Shown one piece after another: positions 9,185 to 15,663 of a stretch of 20,194 nucleotides of DNA. The stretch is taken from positions 9,263-29,456 of the forward strand of contig NZ_JAVHLH010000004.1 of NCBI RefSeq assembly GCF_031082345.1, read 5' to 3'. The translations under genes and the position numbers were made by a program. The DNA comes from Brevundimonas sp. Its GTDB lineage: Bacteria > Pseudomonadota > Alphaproteobacteria > Caulobacterales > Caulobacteraceae. The notes under the pieces are model-generated. The model worked only from the letters and a program-made list of their open reading frames with translations. It searched no databases and had not been told where the DNA came from. Positions within the stretch are counted from its first letter, which is position 1. Each line of letters opens with the position of its first letter.

Positions 9185-9200
9185 TGTTTCACGTGAAACA
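9185..9200. other. parS: Perfect parS centromere site
   Basis: TGTTTCACGTGAAACA is an exact 16/16 match to the canonical parS bound by ParB. The symmetry extends to a 22-bp perfect palindrome at 9182-9203, which reaches two nt into the mnmE stop codon. It sits in the mnmE-mnmG intergenic gap, 3.3 kb from parB and about 6 kb from the candidate origin. Confidence 0.95.
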
Positions 9201-9201
9201 C

Positions 9202-10506
9202 TCACTTGCCGATGCAGAAGGTCGAGAACACCTCGCCGAGGATATCCTCGACGCCGATGGCCCCGGTGACCCGGGCGAGACTTTCGGCCGCGCGGCGCAG
9301 GTCGTCGCCGGCCATCTCGGGGGAAACATCGAGCGCCCGACGGCCCGCCTCCACGGACGCCAGGGCTTCGGTCAATCTCCGACGGTGTCTCTCTCGTGTG
9401 ACCGCAGGGAAGTCGGCCCCGGACAGGTCGCGCGCGAGCCGCGCCGCCAGCCAGTCGTGCAGCGCACCCAGGCCCTCGCCTGTCTCGGTGCTGACGAAGA
9501 GCGCCTCGCGGTCCAGCGGCGGAGCGACCCGGTCGATGTCGGCCTTGGTGAAGACCAGCAGGTCGTCCGGCCGCGCATAGGCCGCGGCGGGGCCCTCCGG
9601 ATCGCCCGGCGCCCGGATCCACAACCGCAGTTCAGCCTGCTCCGCCCGCGCCCGGGCCCGGCGGACGCCCTCAGCCTCGATCGGATCGTCGCTGTCGCGC
9701 AGCCCGGCCGTGTCGGACAGGGTCACCGCATAGCCGCCGATGATCAGATCGGCGTCCAGCACGTCGCGGGTGGTGCCGGCGATGGGGGTGACGATCGCCG
9801 CCTCACGCGCCACCAGGGCGTTGAACAGCGACGACTTGCCGGCGTTGGTCTCGCCGATCAGGACGATGCGATAGCCCTCGCGCACCCGCTCGCCGCGCCG
9901 CGCGTCGGCCAGCGCCGCCTTGAGGTCGGTGATCAAACCGTCCAGCACTGGCCCGGCGGTGCGGGCCAGATTGTCCGGGACCTCCTCATCGGGAAAGTCG
10001 ATCTCGGCCTCGACCAGGGCGAGGGCCTTGAGCAGGTCGAGGCGGAAACCGGCGTAGGTCTGCGACAGGGCGCCGTCGAGCTGACCCAGGGCCTGGGCCG
10101 CCTGGGCCGTGGTCTCGGCGTCGATCAGATCGGCCACCGCCTCGGCCTGGGCCAGATCCATACGGCCGTTCTCGAAGGCGCGGCGGGTGAATTCGCCGGG
10201 CTCGGCCGGACGCAGGCCCAGCGTGACCAAGGCGTCGCCGACCGCCTCGACCACCGCCCGCCCGCCATGCAGATGCAGCTCGGCGCAGTCCTCGCCGGTG
10301 TAGGAGTTCGGGGCGGGAAAACGAAGCACCAGCGCCTGGTCGAGCGCCCGCCCCTCGAGGGCGAGGTCGCGCAGCGAGGCCAGACGCGGCTTCAGGCCGC
10401 CGGCGCCCAGACGGCTCAACGCCTCATCGGTGTGCGGGCCGGACAGGCGGATGATGGCGATGGCTCCTCGCCCCGGCGGGGTGGCGAGCGCGAAGATGGT
10501 GCTCAT
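9202..10506 (-). CDS. mnmE: tRNA modification GTPase MnmE
   Basis: GTPase that works with MnmG on U34 of tRNA, with an N-terminal tetrahydrofolate-binding domain, a helical domain and an inserted Ras-like G domain. The 434-aa product begins MSTIFALATPPGRGAIAIIR, as MnmE proteins do. Visible are G1 GETNAGKSS (218-226), G2 TTRD (245-248), G3 DTAG (265-268), a G4-like TKAD (320-323) and the C-terminal FCIGK with the catalytic Cys431. G1 usually reads GxPNxGKS and G4 NKxD, so the Thr at both places is a mild departure. ATG at 10506 is chosen over a longer frame, because the extension would run through a REPIN-like repeat. The end of the gene touches the perfect parS palindrome. Confidence 0.97.
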   Translation of the reverse strand: MSTIFALATPPGRGAIAIIRLSGPHTDEALSRLGAGGLKPRLASLRDLALEGRALDQALVLRFPAPNSYTGEDCAELHLHGGRAVVEAVGDALVTLGLRPAEPGEFTRRAFENGRMDLAQAEAVADLIDAETTAQAAQALGQLDGALSQTYAGFRLDLLKALALVEAEIDFPDEEVPDNLARTAGPVLDGLITDLKAALADARRGERVREGYRIVLIGETNAGKSSLFNALVAREAAIVTPIAGTTRDVLDADLIIGGYAVTLSDTAGLRDSDDPIEAEGVRRARARAEQAELRLWIRAPGDPEGPAAAYARPDDLLVFTKADIDRVAPPLDREALFVSTETGEGLGALHDWLAARLARDLSGADFPAVTRERHRRRLTEALASVEAGRRALDVSPEMAGDDLRRAAESLARVTGAIGVEDILGEVFSTFCIGK

Positions 10507-10510
10507 GTCT

Positions 10511-10632
10511 CTTCCCCATGAAATGGGGAGGTGGCGCGCCGCGACAGCGGCGTGACGGAGGGGCTGGCGACGGCAGACGCGGACAGAGCCCCTCCACCGC
10601 TTCGCGGTCCCCCTCCCCATTTCATGGGGAGG
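10511..10632. repeat. REPIN/MITE-like inverted-repeat element
   Basis: Two 21-bp ends face each other: 10511-10531 and 10612-10632 are inverted copies with 20 of 21 matches. Each end is itself a palindrome of type CCCCAT-GAA-ATGGGG. Inside each end follow a GC hairpin and a GGAGGGGCT box, so the whole 122-bp unit looks like two REP-type hairpins in opposite orientation. It fills the gap between mnmE and the DUF6489-type gene. No transposase is encoded. Similar intergenic units are common in Caulobacterales genomes to my knowledge, but I cannot count copies here. Confidence 0.75.
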
Positions 10633-10642
10633 AGACGATCTG

Positions 10643-10870
10643 TCACGGCTTGACCGCCGCTTCCATCAGCTTGCGGAACTGGTCCTGGGCCTGGAGGCCG
10701 AAGCTGGTCCAGGTCTTCATCAGTTCGTCCGGCTGCATGGCGGCCATGTTCTCGTCCATGCGCCGCTTCATCTCGGCGACGAGGTGGTCGTTCAGGGGTT
10801 CGACGTCCGGCAGGCCGAGGAAGGCCCGGGCCTCCGCGGGCGTGCAGTCGATCTCGACATTGACCTTCAT
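10643..10870 (-). CDS. DUF6489-type small conserved protein
   Basis: A 75-aa protein beginning MKVNVEIDCTPAEARAFLGLPDVEP, which I recognise as the DUF6489 family of alphaproteobacteria; the biochemical role is unknown. It looks like a short beta strand (KVNVEID) followed by helices, with no membrane segment or signal peptide. Its acidic-basic alternation and DELMKTW region suggest helical packing. ATG at 10870 is preferred over a GTG one codon upstream, because GGGAG lies seven nt before the ATG. It sits 48 nt downstream of rho and upstream of mnmE on the same strand. A parS-like site lies just before its ribosome binding site, so ParB loading could affect its expression, though that is inference. 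Confidence 0.82.
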   Translation of the reverse strand: MKVNVEIDCTPAEARAFLGLPDVEPLNDHLVAEMKRRMDENMAAMQPDELMKTWTSFGLQAQDQFRKLMEAAVKP

Positions 10871-10882
10871 CACGCGGCTCCC

Positions 10883-10898
10883 TGTTTCACGTGGAACA
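10883..10898. other. parS: parS-like site between rho and the DUF6489-type gene
   Basis: TGTTTCACGTGGAACA matches canonical parS at 15 of 16 positions. It lies 20 nt past the rho stop and 12 nt upstream of the DUF6489-type start, next to that gene's GGGAG ribosome binding site. Confidence 0.87.
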
Positions 10899-10904
10899 TA
10901 GCCC

Positions 10905-10920
10905 GACGGCGGCGGCCGTC
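10905..10920 (-). terminator. Short GC hairpin at the rho stop codon
   Basis: GACGGC-GGCG-GCCGTC forms a 6-bp stem with a 4-nt loop beginning at the rho stop codon. There is no T-run after it, so it may stabilise the rho mRNA end rather than terminate transcription. Confidence 0.22.
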
Positions 10921-12340
10921 AGGTGTTCATCGACTGGAAGAAGTCGGCGTTGTTCTTGGACTGGCGCAGCTTGTCGATCAGGAACTCGATGGCGTCCTGC
11001 GGGCCCATCGGGTTGAGGATGCGGCGCAGGACGTAGGTCTTGGCCAGCTGGTCCTTGGGCGTGGTGAGCTCTTCCTTGCGGGTGCCGGACTTGAGCACGT
11101 CGATGGCCGGGAAGATGCGCTTGTCGGCGACCTTGCGGTCCAGCACGATCTCGGAGTTGCCGGTGCCCTTGAACTCTTCGAAGATCACCTCGTCCATCCG
11201 CGAGCCGGTGTCGATCAGGGCCGTGGCGATGATGGTCAGCGACCCGCCCTGCTCCACGTTCCGGGCCGCGCCGAAGAAGCGTTTCGGCCGCTGCAGGGCG
11301 TTGGCGTCGACGCCGCCGGTCAGGACCTTGCCCGACGACGGCACCGTGGCGTTGTAGGCGCGGCCGAGGCGGGTGATGGAGTCGAGCAGGATGACGACGT
11401 CCTTCTTGTGCTCGACCAGGCGCTTGGCCTTTTCGATCACCATCTCGGCGACGGCGACGTGGCGGGTGGCCGGCTCGTCAAAGGTCGAGGCGATGACCTC
11501 GCCCTTCACCGTGCGCTGCATGTCGGTGACCTCTTCGGGCCGTTCGTCGATCAGCAGGACGATGAGGATGACTTCCGGGTGGTTCTTCTCGATCGACTTG
11601 GCGATGTTCTGCAGCATCACCGTCTTGCCGACCCGCGGCGGGGCGACGATCAGGCAGCGCTGGCCCTTGCCGAGCGGGGCGACGATGTCGATGACCCGGC
11701 CCGAGCGATCCTTCAGGGTCGGGTCCTGGATCTCCATGTGCAGCCGCTCTTCGGGATAGAGCGGGGTCAGGTTGTCGAACAGGACCTTGGTCTTGACCGT
11801 CTCCGGGTCTTCCAGATTGATCGTGTCGACCTTGAGCAGGGCGAAATAGCGCTCGCCCTCGCGCGGACCGCGCACGGCCCCGTGGATGGTGTCGCCCGAG
11901 CGCAGGCCGAAACGGCGGATCTGCGACGGCGAGACATAGACATCGTCCGGACCCGGAAGATAATTGGCGTCCGGGCTGCGCAGGAAGCCGAATCCGTCCG
12001 GCAGGATCTCCAGCACGCCGTCGGCGATGATCTCGACTTCCTCGTCGGCCAGGGCCTTGAGGATGGCGAACAGCAGGTCCTGCTTGCGCAGGTTGGAGGC
12101 GTTCTCGACCTCGAGGCCCTCGGCGAAGGCGACCAGGTCCGCCGGGGTCTTCTCGTTCAGCTCGGCCAGGGTGATGCGGCCGTTCGGCACGATCGGTTCG
12201 CCGTCATCCTCTTCGTCTTCGTCCTCGGCCTCCTGGTCGACCATCGGCAGATCAGCAGCCGCGGTCTCCTGGGTCGGCTGTTCGCCGTCGAGGGTCTCGG
12301 CCTCGGGGGCGGTCGGATCGGTGTCGCGGACGTCGGTCAT
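10919..12340 (-). CDS. rho: Transcription termination factor Rho
   Basis: Hexameric RNA-dependent ATPase/helicase that releases transcripts at C-rich rut sites. The 473-aa product is longer than E. coli Rho (419 aa) because of an N-terminal extension of about 55 residues with an acidic run DEDEEDDGE near 40-48. Then come the Rho_N helical domain ([19 protein letters not shown]), the primary RNA site DGFGFLRSP (115-123), the P-loop APPRVGKT (233-240), the Walker B region [13 protein letters not shown] (262-274) and the Q-loop [16 protein letters not shown] (334-349). The E. coli P-loop reads APPKAGKT, so the RV variant is a small difference. ATG at 12340 is used. The 228-nt gap upstream is C-rich on the transcript strand and may carry autoregulation. 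Confidence 0.98.
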   Translation of the reverse strand: MTDVRDTDPTAPEAETLDGEQPTQETAAADLPMVDQEAEDEDEEDDGEPIVPNGRITLAELNEKTPADLVAFAEGLEVENASNLRKQDLLFAILKALADEEVEIIADGVLEILPDGFGFLRSPDANYLPGPDDVYVSPSQIRRFGLRSGDTIHGAVRGPREGERYFALLKVDTINLEDPETVKTKVLFDNLTPLYPEERLHMEIQDPTLKDRSGRVIDIVAPLGKGQRCLIVAPPRVGKTVMLQNIAKSIEKNHPEVILIVLLIDERPEEVTDMQRTVKGEVIASTFDEPATRHVAVAEMVIEKAKRLVEHKKDVVILLDSITRLGRAYNATVPSSGKVLTGGVDANALQRPKRFFGAARNVEQGGSLTIIATALIDTGSRMDEVIFEEFKGTGNSEIVLDRKVADKRIFPAIDVLKSGTRKEELTTPKDQLAKTYVLRRILNPMGPQDAIEFLIDKLRQSKNNADFFQSMNT

Positions 12341-12568
12341 GGGAAATCTTCTTCAGGCGTGCGCGCAACAACGCCCGCGTGAAAGCGGGGTCGGAGCGGC
12401 TGGCGATGTTGGCCCGAGGGCCGGCAGGGAGGGCGGCGTGGGTCCCGCAGGGTCGATCCGGCAGGCGTCGCGAAGGGAGAGGGACCGTCCGGAAGGCGAA
12501 AGCCCTGAGCCAGGATCGGTTCGCGACCAGCGAAACCACGCCCCGGCGGCGAGGTCAAGCGTCGCCGA
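12341..12568 (-). promoter_or_regulatory. rho upstream leader, C-rich with a hairpin
   Basis: This 228-nt gap between hemJ and rho would be the 5' leader of rho. On the transcript strand it is rich in C and poor in A, like rut sites. A perfect 5-bp stem CCCGC/GCGGG with a 6-nt loop lies at 12374-12389, some 34 nt before the ATG. A -35-like TTGACC occurs near 12558 but I see no good -10. Rho is known to autoregulate through its leader in E. coli; extending that to this leader is inference. Confidence 0.35.
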
Positions 12569-13048
12569 CTATCCGAGGGTCCATTCGACCGTCACGGAGA
12601 GCACGGCGACGATGGCGATCAGGAACGGAATCTCGTTGGTCATCCGCCAGAAGCGGCCGGACCGGACCGAGGTCCCGGCCTGGATGCGTTTGAGCTCGCC
12701 CGCCAGGAAGCCGTGCCAGCCGCTGAGGACGAAGACCGCCACGAGCTTGGTCGCCATCCACGGCAGGAGGAGAAAACCCCAACCCTGGCCGAAGCCGTAG
12801 ACGTGGATGAGGATCATCCACACGCCGAACACCCACGCGGCGGTCATCGACGGATTGATGATGATCTTCAGGAGCCGGCGCTGCCAGATCCGAAGCAGAC
12901 CCTGCATCTCGGAGCGCAGCGGCTCGGGCTTGCCGGCCTGTTCGGCGTCATAGGCGTAGAGCCGGGGCAGGAACAGCATGCCCGCCATCCAGGCGATGAC
13001 CGCCAGGATGTGCAGGCCGCGGACGAGGCTGAAGGTCTCGAAACTCAT
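12569..13048 (-). CDS. hemJ: HemJ-type protoporphyrinogen IX oxidase
   Basis: Inner-membrane protein of the HemJ (UPF0093/CopD-like) family that oxidises protoporphyrinogen IX to protoporphyrin IX, the step before iron insertion. The 159-aa product has four hydrophobic helices at roughly residues 11-32, 68-86, 91-113 and 138-156. It carries the conserved His13 in GLHILAVIAWMAGM, the motif RRLLKIIINPSM (58-69) and WHGFLAGELKR (111-121). ATG at 13048 overlaps the hemH stop (ATGA), placing it last in hemE-hemH-hemJ, three late heme steps in one transcript. No hemY or hemG is in view, which supports HemJ as the oxidase. The frame continues upstream without a better start. Confidence 0.93.
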   Translation of the reverse strand: MSFETFSLVRGLHILAVIAWMAGMLFLPRLYAYDAEQAGKPEPLRSEMQGLLRIWQRRLLKIIINPSMTAAWVFGVWMILIHVYGFGQGWGFLLLPWMATKLVAVFVLSGWHGFLAGELKRIQAGTSVRSGRFWRMTNEIPFLIAIVAVLSVTVEWTLG

Positions 13049-14103
13049 GCCGCCCGGCTCTCCGTCTGGCAGGGGCAGGCCTTCCAGTCGCCCCGGCAGC
13101 CGGGACCATAGGGGGCGACGCCGGTGCGCGACAGACCGTGCAGCGCCGCCTCGGCCAGGGCGTTGATGAACAGCGCCGACGTCCCGACGGCCGGAACCCT
13201 CAGATAGGGGGCGACGCCGCGCTCGTGGGCCAGTTCGCCGTATTCGATGTCCAGCTCGACCAAGGTCTCGACGTGTTCGGAGACGAAGGCGATCGGCACC
13301 ACCACGGCCCCGACCTTGTCCGCGGCCGCCTGTTCCAGCGCCTCCGGCGTCGAAGGGCCGAGCCATTTCATCGGCCCGACCCGGCTCTGGTAGCAGAGGG
13401 CGTGGTCGACCTTGCGGCCCATGGCCTCAAGCTTCGCCACGACGGCGGCGACCGTGCTTTCCACCTGCTCCTGGTAGGGATCGCCCTTGCGCTGAACCAG
13501 CGATTCCGGGATGCCGTGGGCCGAGAACAGGACGCGCACCGGCCGGTCGCCGGCCTCGTCCAGCTTGGCGGCGATCCCCTCGGCCTGAGCCTCGACCCAG
13601 CCATGGGCCTCAGGCCAGCAGCAGACCGTGCGGCTCTCGCCGGATCCGGCGTAGACGGCGTTCCAGCGCTTCAGGGAGGATTCGGTCGTGGTGGTCGAGA
13701 ACTGCGGATACAGCGGCAACAACACGATCTCGTCGGGTCCGAAGGCGGCCACCTCCGTGGCGGCCTCTTCCGTCAGCGGCGACCAGTAGCGCATGGCGAT
13801 GAAGGCCCGGACCTCGTCGTCCGGCAGGCGCTGCGCCAGGGCCGCCTCCAACGCATCGGCCTGTTTGCGGGTCTCGGGCAGCAGCGGCGAGCCCCCGCCC
13901 ATCAGCGCGTAGTTGGCCTGGGCCGAGGTTTCGCGCCGACTGGAGATCAGTCGGGCCAGCGGCGTGCGGACGATCCCCGGAAGACCGATGATGGCCGGGT
14001 CATTGAACAGGTTGAACAGGAACGGCTTCACCGACGCCTGGTCGTCGGGACCGCCGAGGTTGAACAGGACCACGGCGATGCGGCGCCCGGTGATCGTCCT
14101 CAT
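13045..14103 (-). CDS. hemH: Ferrochelatase, probably [2Fe-2S]-containing
   Basis: Inserts ferrous iron into protoporphyrin IX, the last step of protoheme synthesis. The 352-aa product starts with VVLFNLGGPD (11-20). It has the catalytic His196 in SAHGIPESL, GDPYQEQ (208-214), and the catalytic acidic segment FVSEHVETLVELDIEY (273-288, Glu276). The C-terminus carries three Cys (336, 343, 345) in CRGDWKACPC, and Cys161-Cys162 lie internally. Caulobacter ferrochelatase is known to hold a [2Fe-2S] cluster with C-terminal Cys plus an internal one, so this protein likely does too. The ATG overlaps the hemE stop (ATGA), and the end overlaps the hemJ start in the same way. Confidence 0.96.
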   Translation of the reverse strand: MRTITGRRIAVVLFNLGGPDDQASVKPFLFNLFNDPAIIGLPGIVRTPLARLISSRRETSAQANYALMGGGSPLLPETRKQADALEAALAQRLPDDEVRAFIAMRYWSPLTEEAATEVAAFGPDEIVLLPLYPQFSTTTTESSLKRWNAVYAGSGESRTVCCWPEAHGWVEAQAEGIAAKLDEAGDRPVRVLFSAHGIPESLVQRKGDPYQEQVESTVAAVVAKLEAMGRKVDHALCYQSRVGPMKWLGPSTPEALEQAAADKVGAVVVPIAFVSEHVETLVELDIEYGELAHERGVAPYLRVPAVGTSALFINALAEAALHGLSRTGVAPYGPGCRGDWKACPCQTESRAA

Positions 14104-15143
14104 TGGGCGCCGATCCGCTTCAGCACCTGTTCGACGCGGTCGATCGGCACGTCCGGAAGGATGCCGTGGCCGAGGTTGAAGATCCACGGCCCCTGCCCCC
14201 ACGCCTCCAGCAGCTGGTCCACCCGCCGGTCCAGCAGCGGCCCGCCGGCGCGCAGCAGCAGAGGGTCCAAAGCGCCCTGGATCGGCTTGATGGCCTGCAC
14301 CCGGCGGCCGACCGCCAGCGGACAGGCGGTGTCCAGCGCCACGGCCTGCACGTCGCATTCGGTCGCATAGCGCTCGGCCAGCGCCGCCGAACCGCGGGGG
14401 AAGCCGATCAGGGGCACGGTCACGCCCAGCTCCCGGACCCGCTTCACCAGTGCCTGATGGGGCTTCAGGACCAGGGTTTCGAACAGATCGTCGGGCAGAC
14501 CTTCGGCCCAGCTCTCGAAGATCTTCAGCACCTGGGCGCCGGCGTCGGCCTGCATCTTCAGATAATGGGCGGTGGCCTCGACCAGCACCTCGAGCAGGGC
14601 CGCGACCTTGTCCGGCTCAGCGTAGGCGTAGGTCCGGGCCTGAGCCCGCTCGCCCTTGCCGATGGTCCGCGCCTCGCCGTCCAGCATGTAGGTGGCCACG
14701 GTCCACGGCGCGCCGGCGAAACCGATCAGTGCCCGTTCAGGCTCCAATTGCCCCCGCACCAGCGACAGGGTCTGCCCGACCTGTTTCAGCGCCTCCCCGG
14801 CCCCGGGCGCCAGGGCCCGCATCGCCTCCACCGGCGGCAGGGCGCCCAGCCTAGGACCCTCGCCGGCCTCGAACCAGACCTCCTGCCCCAGGGCCCGGGG
14901 GATCAGCAGGATGTCGGCGAAGACGATGGCGGCGTCGAAGCCGAAGCGCCGCATGGGCTGCAGCGTCGCCTCGGCGGCCTTGTCGGGATCGAGGCAGAAG
15001 GAGATGAAGTCCGGCGTCGTCGCCCGCAGCGCCCGATACTCCGGCAGGTACCGCCCTGCCTGGCGCATGAACCACACCGGTGGCCGCGCCGCCGCCTCGC
15101 CGGCGAGAACCTTGAGCAGGAGGGGGGTGTCTGAAACGGTCAT
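14100..15143 (-). CDS. hemE: Uroporphyrinogen decarboxylase
   Basis: Cytoplasmic enzyme that removes four acetate carboxyls from uroporphyrinogen III to give coproporphyrinogen III. The 347-aa product has the family signature PPVWFMRQAGRYLPEY at residues 21-36, the catalytic Asp77 in FADILL, the second signature GFAGAPWT at 141-148 and the C-terminal NLGHGILPDVP. It heads the hemE-hemH-hemJ transcript and its 5' end borders the origin-like gap. In Caulobacter crescentus hemE likewise borders the origin, and its strong promoter reads out of the origin and is tied to replication control. Start ATG at 15143 with a weak upstream GAGA; no alternative start is plausible. Confidence 0.98.
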   Translation of the reverse strand: MTVSDTPLLLKVLAGEAAARPPVWFMRQAGRYLPEYRALRATTPDFISFCLDPDKAAEATLQPMRRFGFDAAIVFADILLIPRALGQEVWFEAGEGPRLGALPPVEAMRALAPGAGEALKQVGQTLSLVRGQLEPERALIGFAGAPWTVATYMLDGEARTIGKGERAQARTYAYAEPDKVAALLEVLVEATAHYLKMQADAGAQVLKIFESWAEGLPDDLFETLVLKPHQALVKRVRELGVTVPLIGFPRGSAALAERYATECDVQAVALDTACPLAVGRRVQAIKPIQGALDPLLLRAGGPLLDRRVDQLLEAWGQGPWIFNLGHGILPDVPIDRVEQVLKRIGAQ

Positions 15144-15204
15144 CTGATCTCGGGCTTACCGGGGGGCCGGGTCCCGCTCAAGCCCGGGCCGATGTCGCAC
15201 CCCC

Positions 15205-15236
15205 AATCCTTCAATGAAAGAGTTTTGAGAAGAATG
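15205..15236. other. AT-rich tract, candidate DNA-unwinding element
   Basis: 22 of 32 bases are A or T, against roughly 30-35 percent in the surrounding sequence. It lies at the hemE-proximal edge of the gap, where the Caulobacter origin also has an AT-rich stretch. Confidence 0.5.
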
Positions 15237-15262
15237 GTGGAAGGAAGCAGGGGCGGGAATGA

Positions 15263-15271
15263 CGGGGATAA
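15263..15271 (-). promoter_or_regulatory. DnaA-box-like 9-mer
   Basis: On the minus strand this reads TTATCCCCG, seven of nine matches to TTATCCACA. It overlaps a short REP-like GGGAATGACGGGGA stretch, so the resemblance may be coincidental. Confidence 0.3.
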
Positions 15272-15325
15272 GAGCGGCGGATCGAGGTCCTCCCGGCGAG
15301 TTTTCCGCAGCCCGCCCGCCGGTCA

Positions 15326-15360
15326 TCCCCGCCCGTTCACCGGGCTGGTGAAAGCGGGGA
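15326..15360. repeat. REP-like interrupted hairpin in the origin gap
   Basis: Outer arms TCCCCGC (15326-15332) and GCGGGGA (15354-15360) pair, as do inner arms TTCACC (15336-15341) and GGTGAA (15347-15352) around a GGGCT loop. Small bulges separate the two stems. The GTCATCCCCGC and GTGAAAGCGGGG ends resemble common alphaproteobacterial REP palindromes. Confidence 0.6.
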
Positions 15361-15366
15361 CAATTC

Positions 15367-15381
15367 CTAACGGGGCCTTAA
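15367..15381. promoter_or_regulatory. CtrA-type box, one half-site degenerate
   Basis: CTAA-N7-TTAA: the second half matches the CtrA half-site exactly and the first differs by one base. Spacing of seven is the CtrA consensus. TTAA is very rare in this GC-rich DNA. Confidence 0.62.
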
Positions 15382-15429
15382 CTGGCGGGCTTCCGGGCGG
15401 CGCCGTGTCATCTCCCTGACCGGGCGCCG

Positions 15430-15444
15430 TTAAGGATTTGTTAA
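15430..15444. promoter_or_regulatory. Perfect CtrA box TTAA-N7-TTAA
   Basis: TTAAGGATTTGTTAA carries both half-sites at the exact seven-nt spacing bound by the cell-cycle regulator CtrA. In Caulobacter CtrA occupies such boxes in the origin and blocks initiation. A DnaA-like box follows two nt later. Confidence 0.82.
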
Positions 15445-15446
15445 GG

Positions 15447-15455
15447 CTGTCCACA
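15447..15455 (+). promoter_or_regulatory. DnaA-box-like 9-mer beside the CtrA box
   Basis: CTGTCCACA matches TTATCCACA at seven of nine positions, including the CCACA end. Its position two nt from the CtrA box would allow competition between the two proteins, which is inference. Confidence 0.42.
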
Positions 15456-15618
15456 CCCGATCTCGTCGAAGGACCGCAATGTGGGACGACTCGCCGGACG
15501 ACCTGGGACTCCGTCCACCGCCATCCCCGCTCGCCGCATCCGGCGCGCCCGGCTATAGAGATCGGCGCCCCGGTCAGGACGATCGGCGCCCGGCCCCGTC
15601 CACAGGAGTCTCGCCGAC

Positions 15619-15663
15619 ATGGACAGATCCGACGAGCTCGTCCCCATGAGGTTCGCTCCATGA
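15619..15663 (+). other. 14-codon upstream ORF overlapping the ppsR start
   Basis: ATG at 15619 follows AGGAG at 15604-15608 and encodes MDRSDELVPMRFAP. Its TGA overlaps the ppsR ATG as ATGA. The Shine-Dalgarno in this leader fits this mini-ORF better than ppsR itself, so coupling is plausible. Translation is not proven. Confidence 0.3.

Larger units (their letters stand above)
15144..15659. other. oriC: Candidate chromosomal replication origin (Cori-like)
   Basis: A 516-bp gene-free gap between hemE (leftward) and the PPSR gene (rightward), exactly where the Caulobacter origin lies. It holds an AT-rich tract next to hemE (15205-15236), two TTAA-N7-TTAA-type CtrA boxes (15367 and 15430), weak DnaA-like boxes, a REP-like hairpin (15326-15360) and three GANTC methylation sites (15488, 15507, 15606). 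Genes diverge from it on both sides. It also must contain the hemE promoter and the ppsR leader. I see no canonical TTATCCACA, but weak boxes are also typical of the Caulobacter origin. Confidence 0.85.

Noticed and set aside
10507..10620. Upstream extension of mnmE to 10620
   Set aside because: It translates the palindromic repeat, and the family N-terminus begins exactly at ATG 10506.
12252..12539. 95-aa frame across the rho leader and rho 5' end
   Set aside because: Overlaps rho by about 90 nt in another frame; Arg/Pro-rich noise product.
12337..12558. 73-aa frame in the rho leader whose TGA overlaps the rho ATG
   Set aside because: Only a TTG start, Pro/Arg-rich composition and no ribosome binding site. 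The ATGA overlap alone is weak evidence.
15192..15419. 75-aa plus-strand frame in the origin gap
   Set aside because: Runs through the AT-rich tract, the hairpin and a CtrA box, with no ribosome binding site or protein motif.
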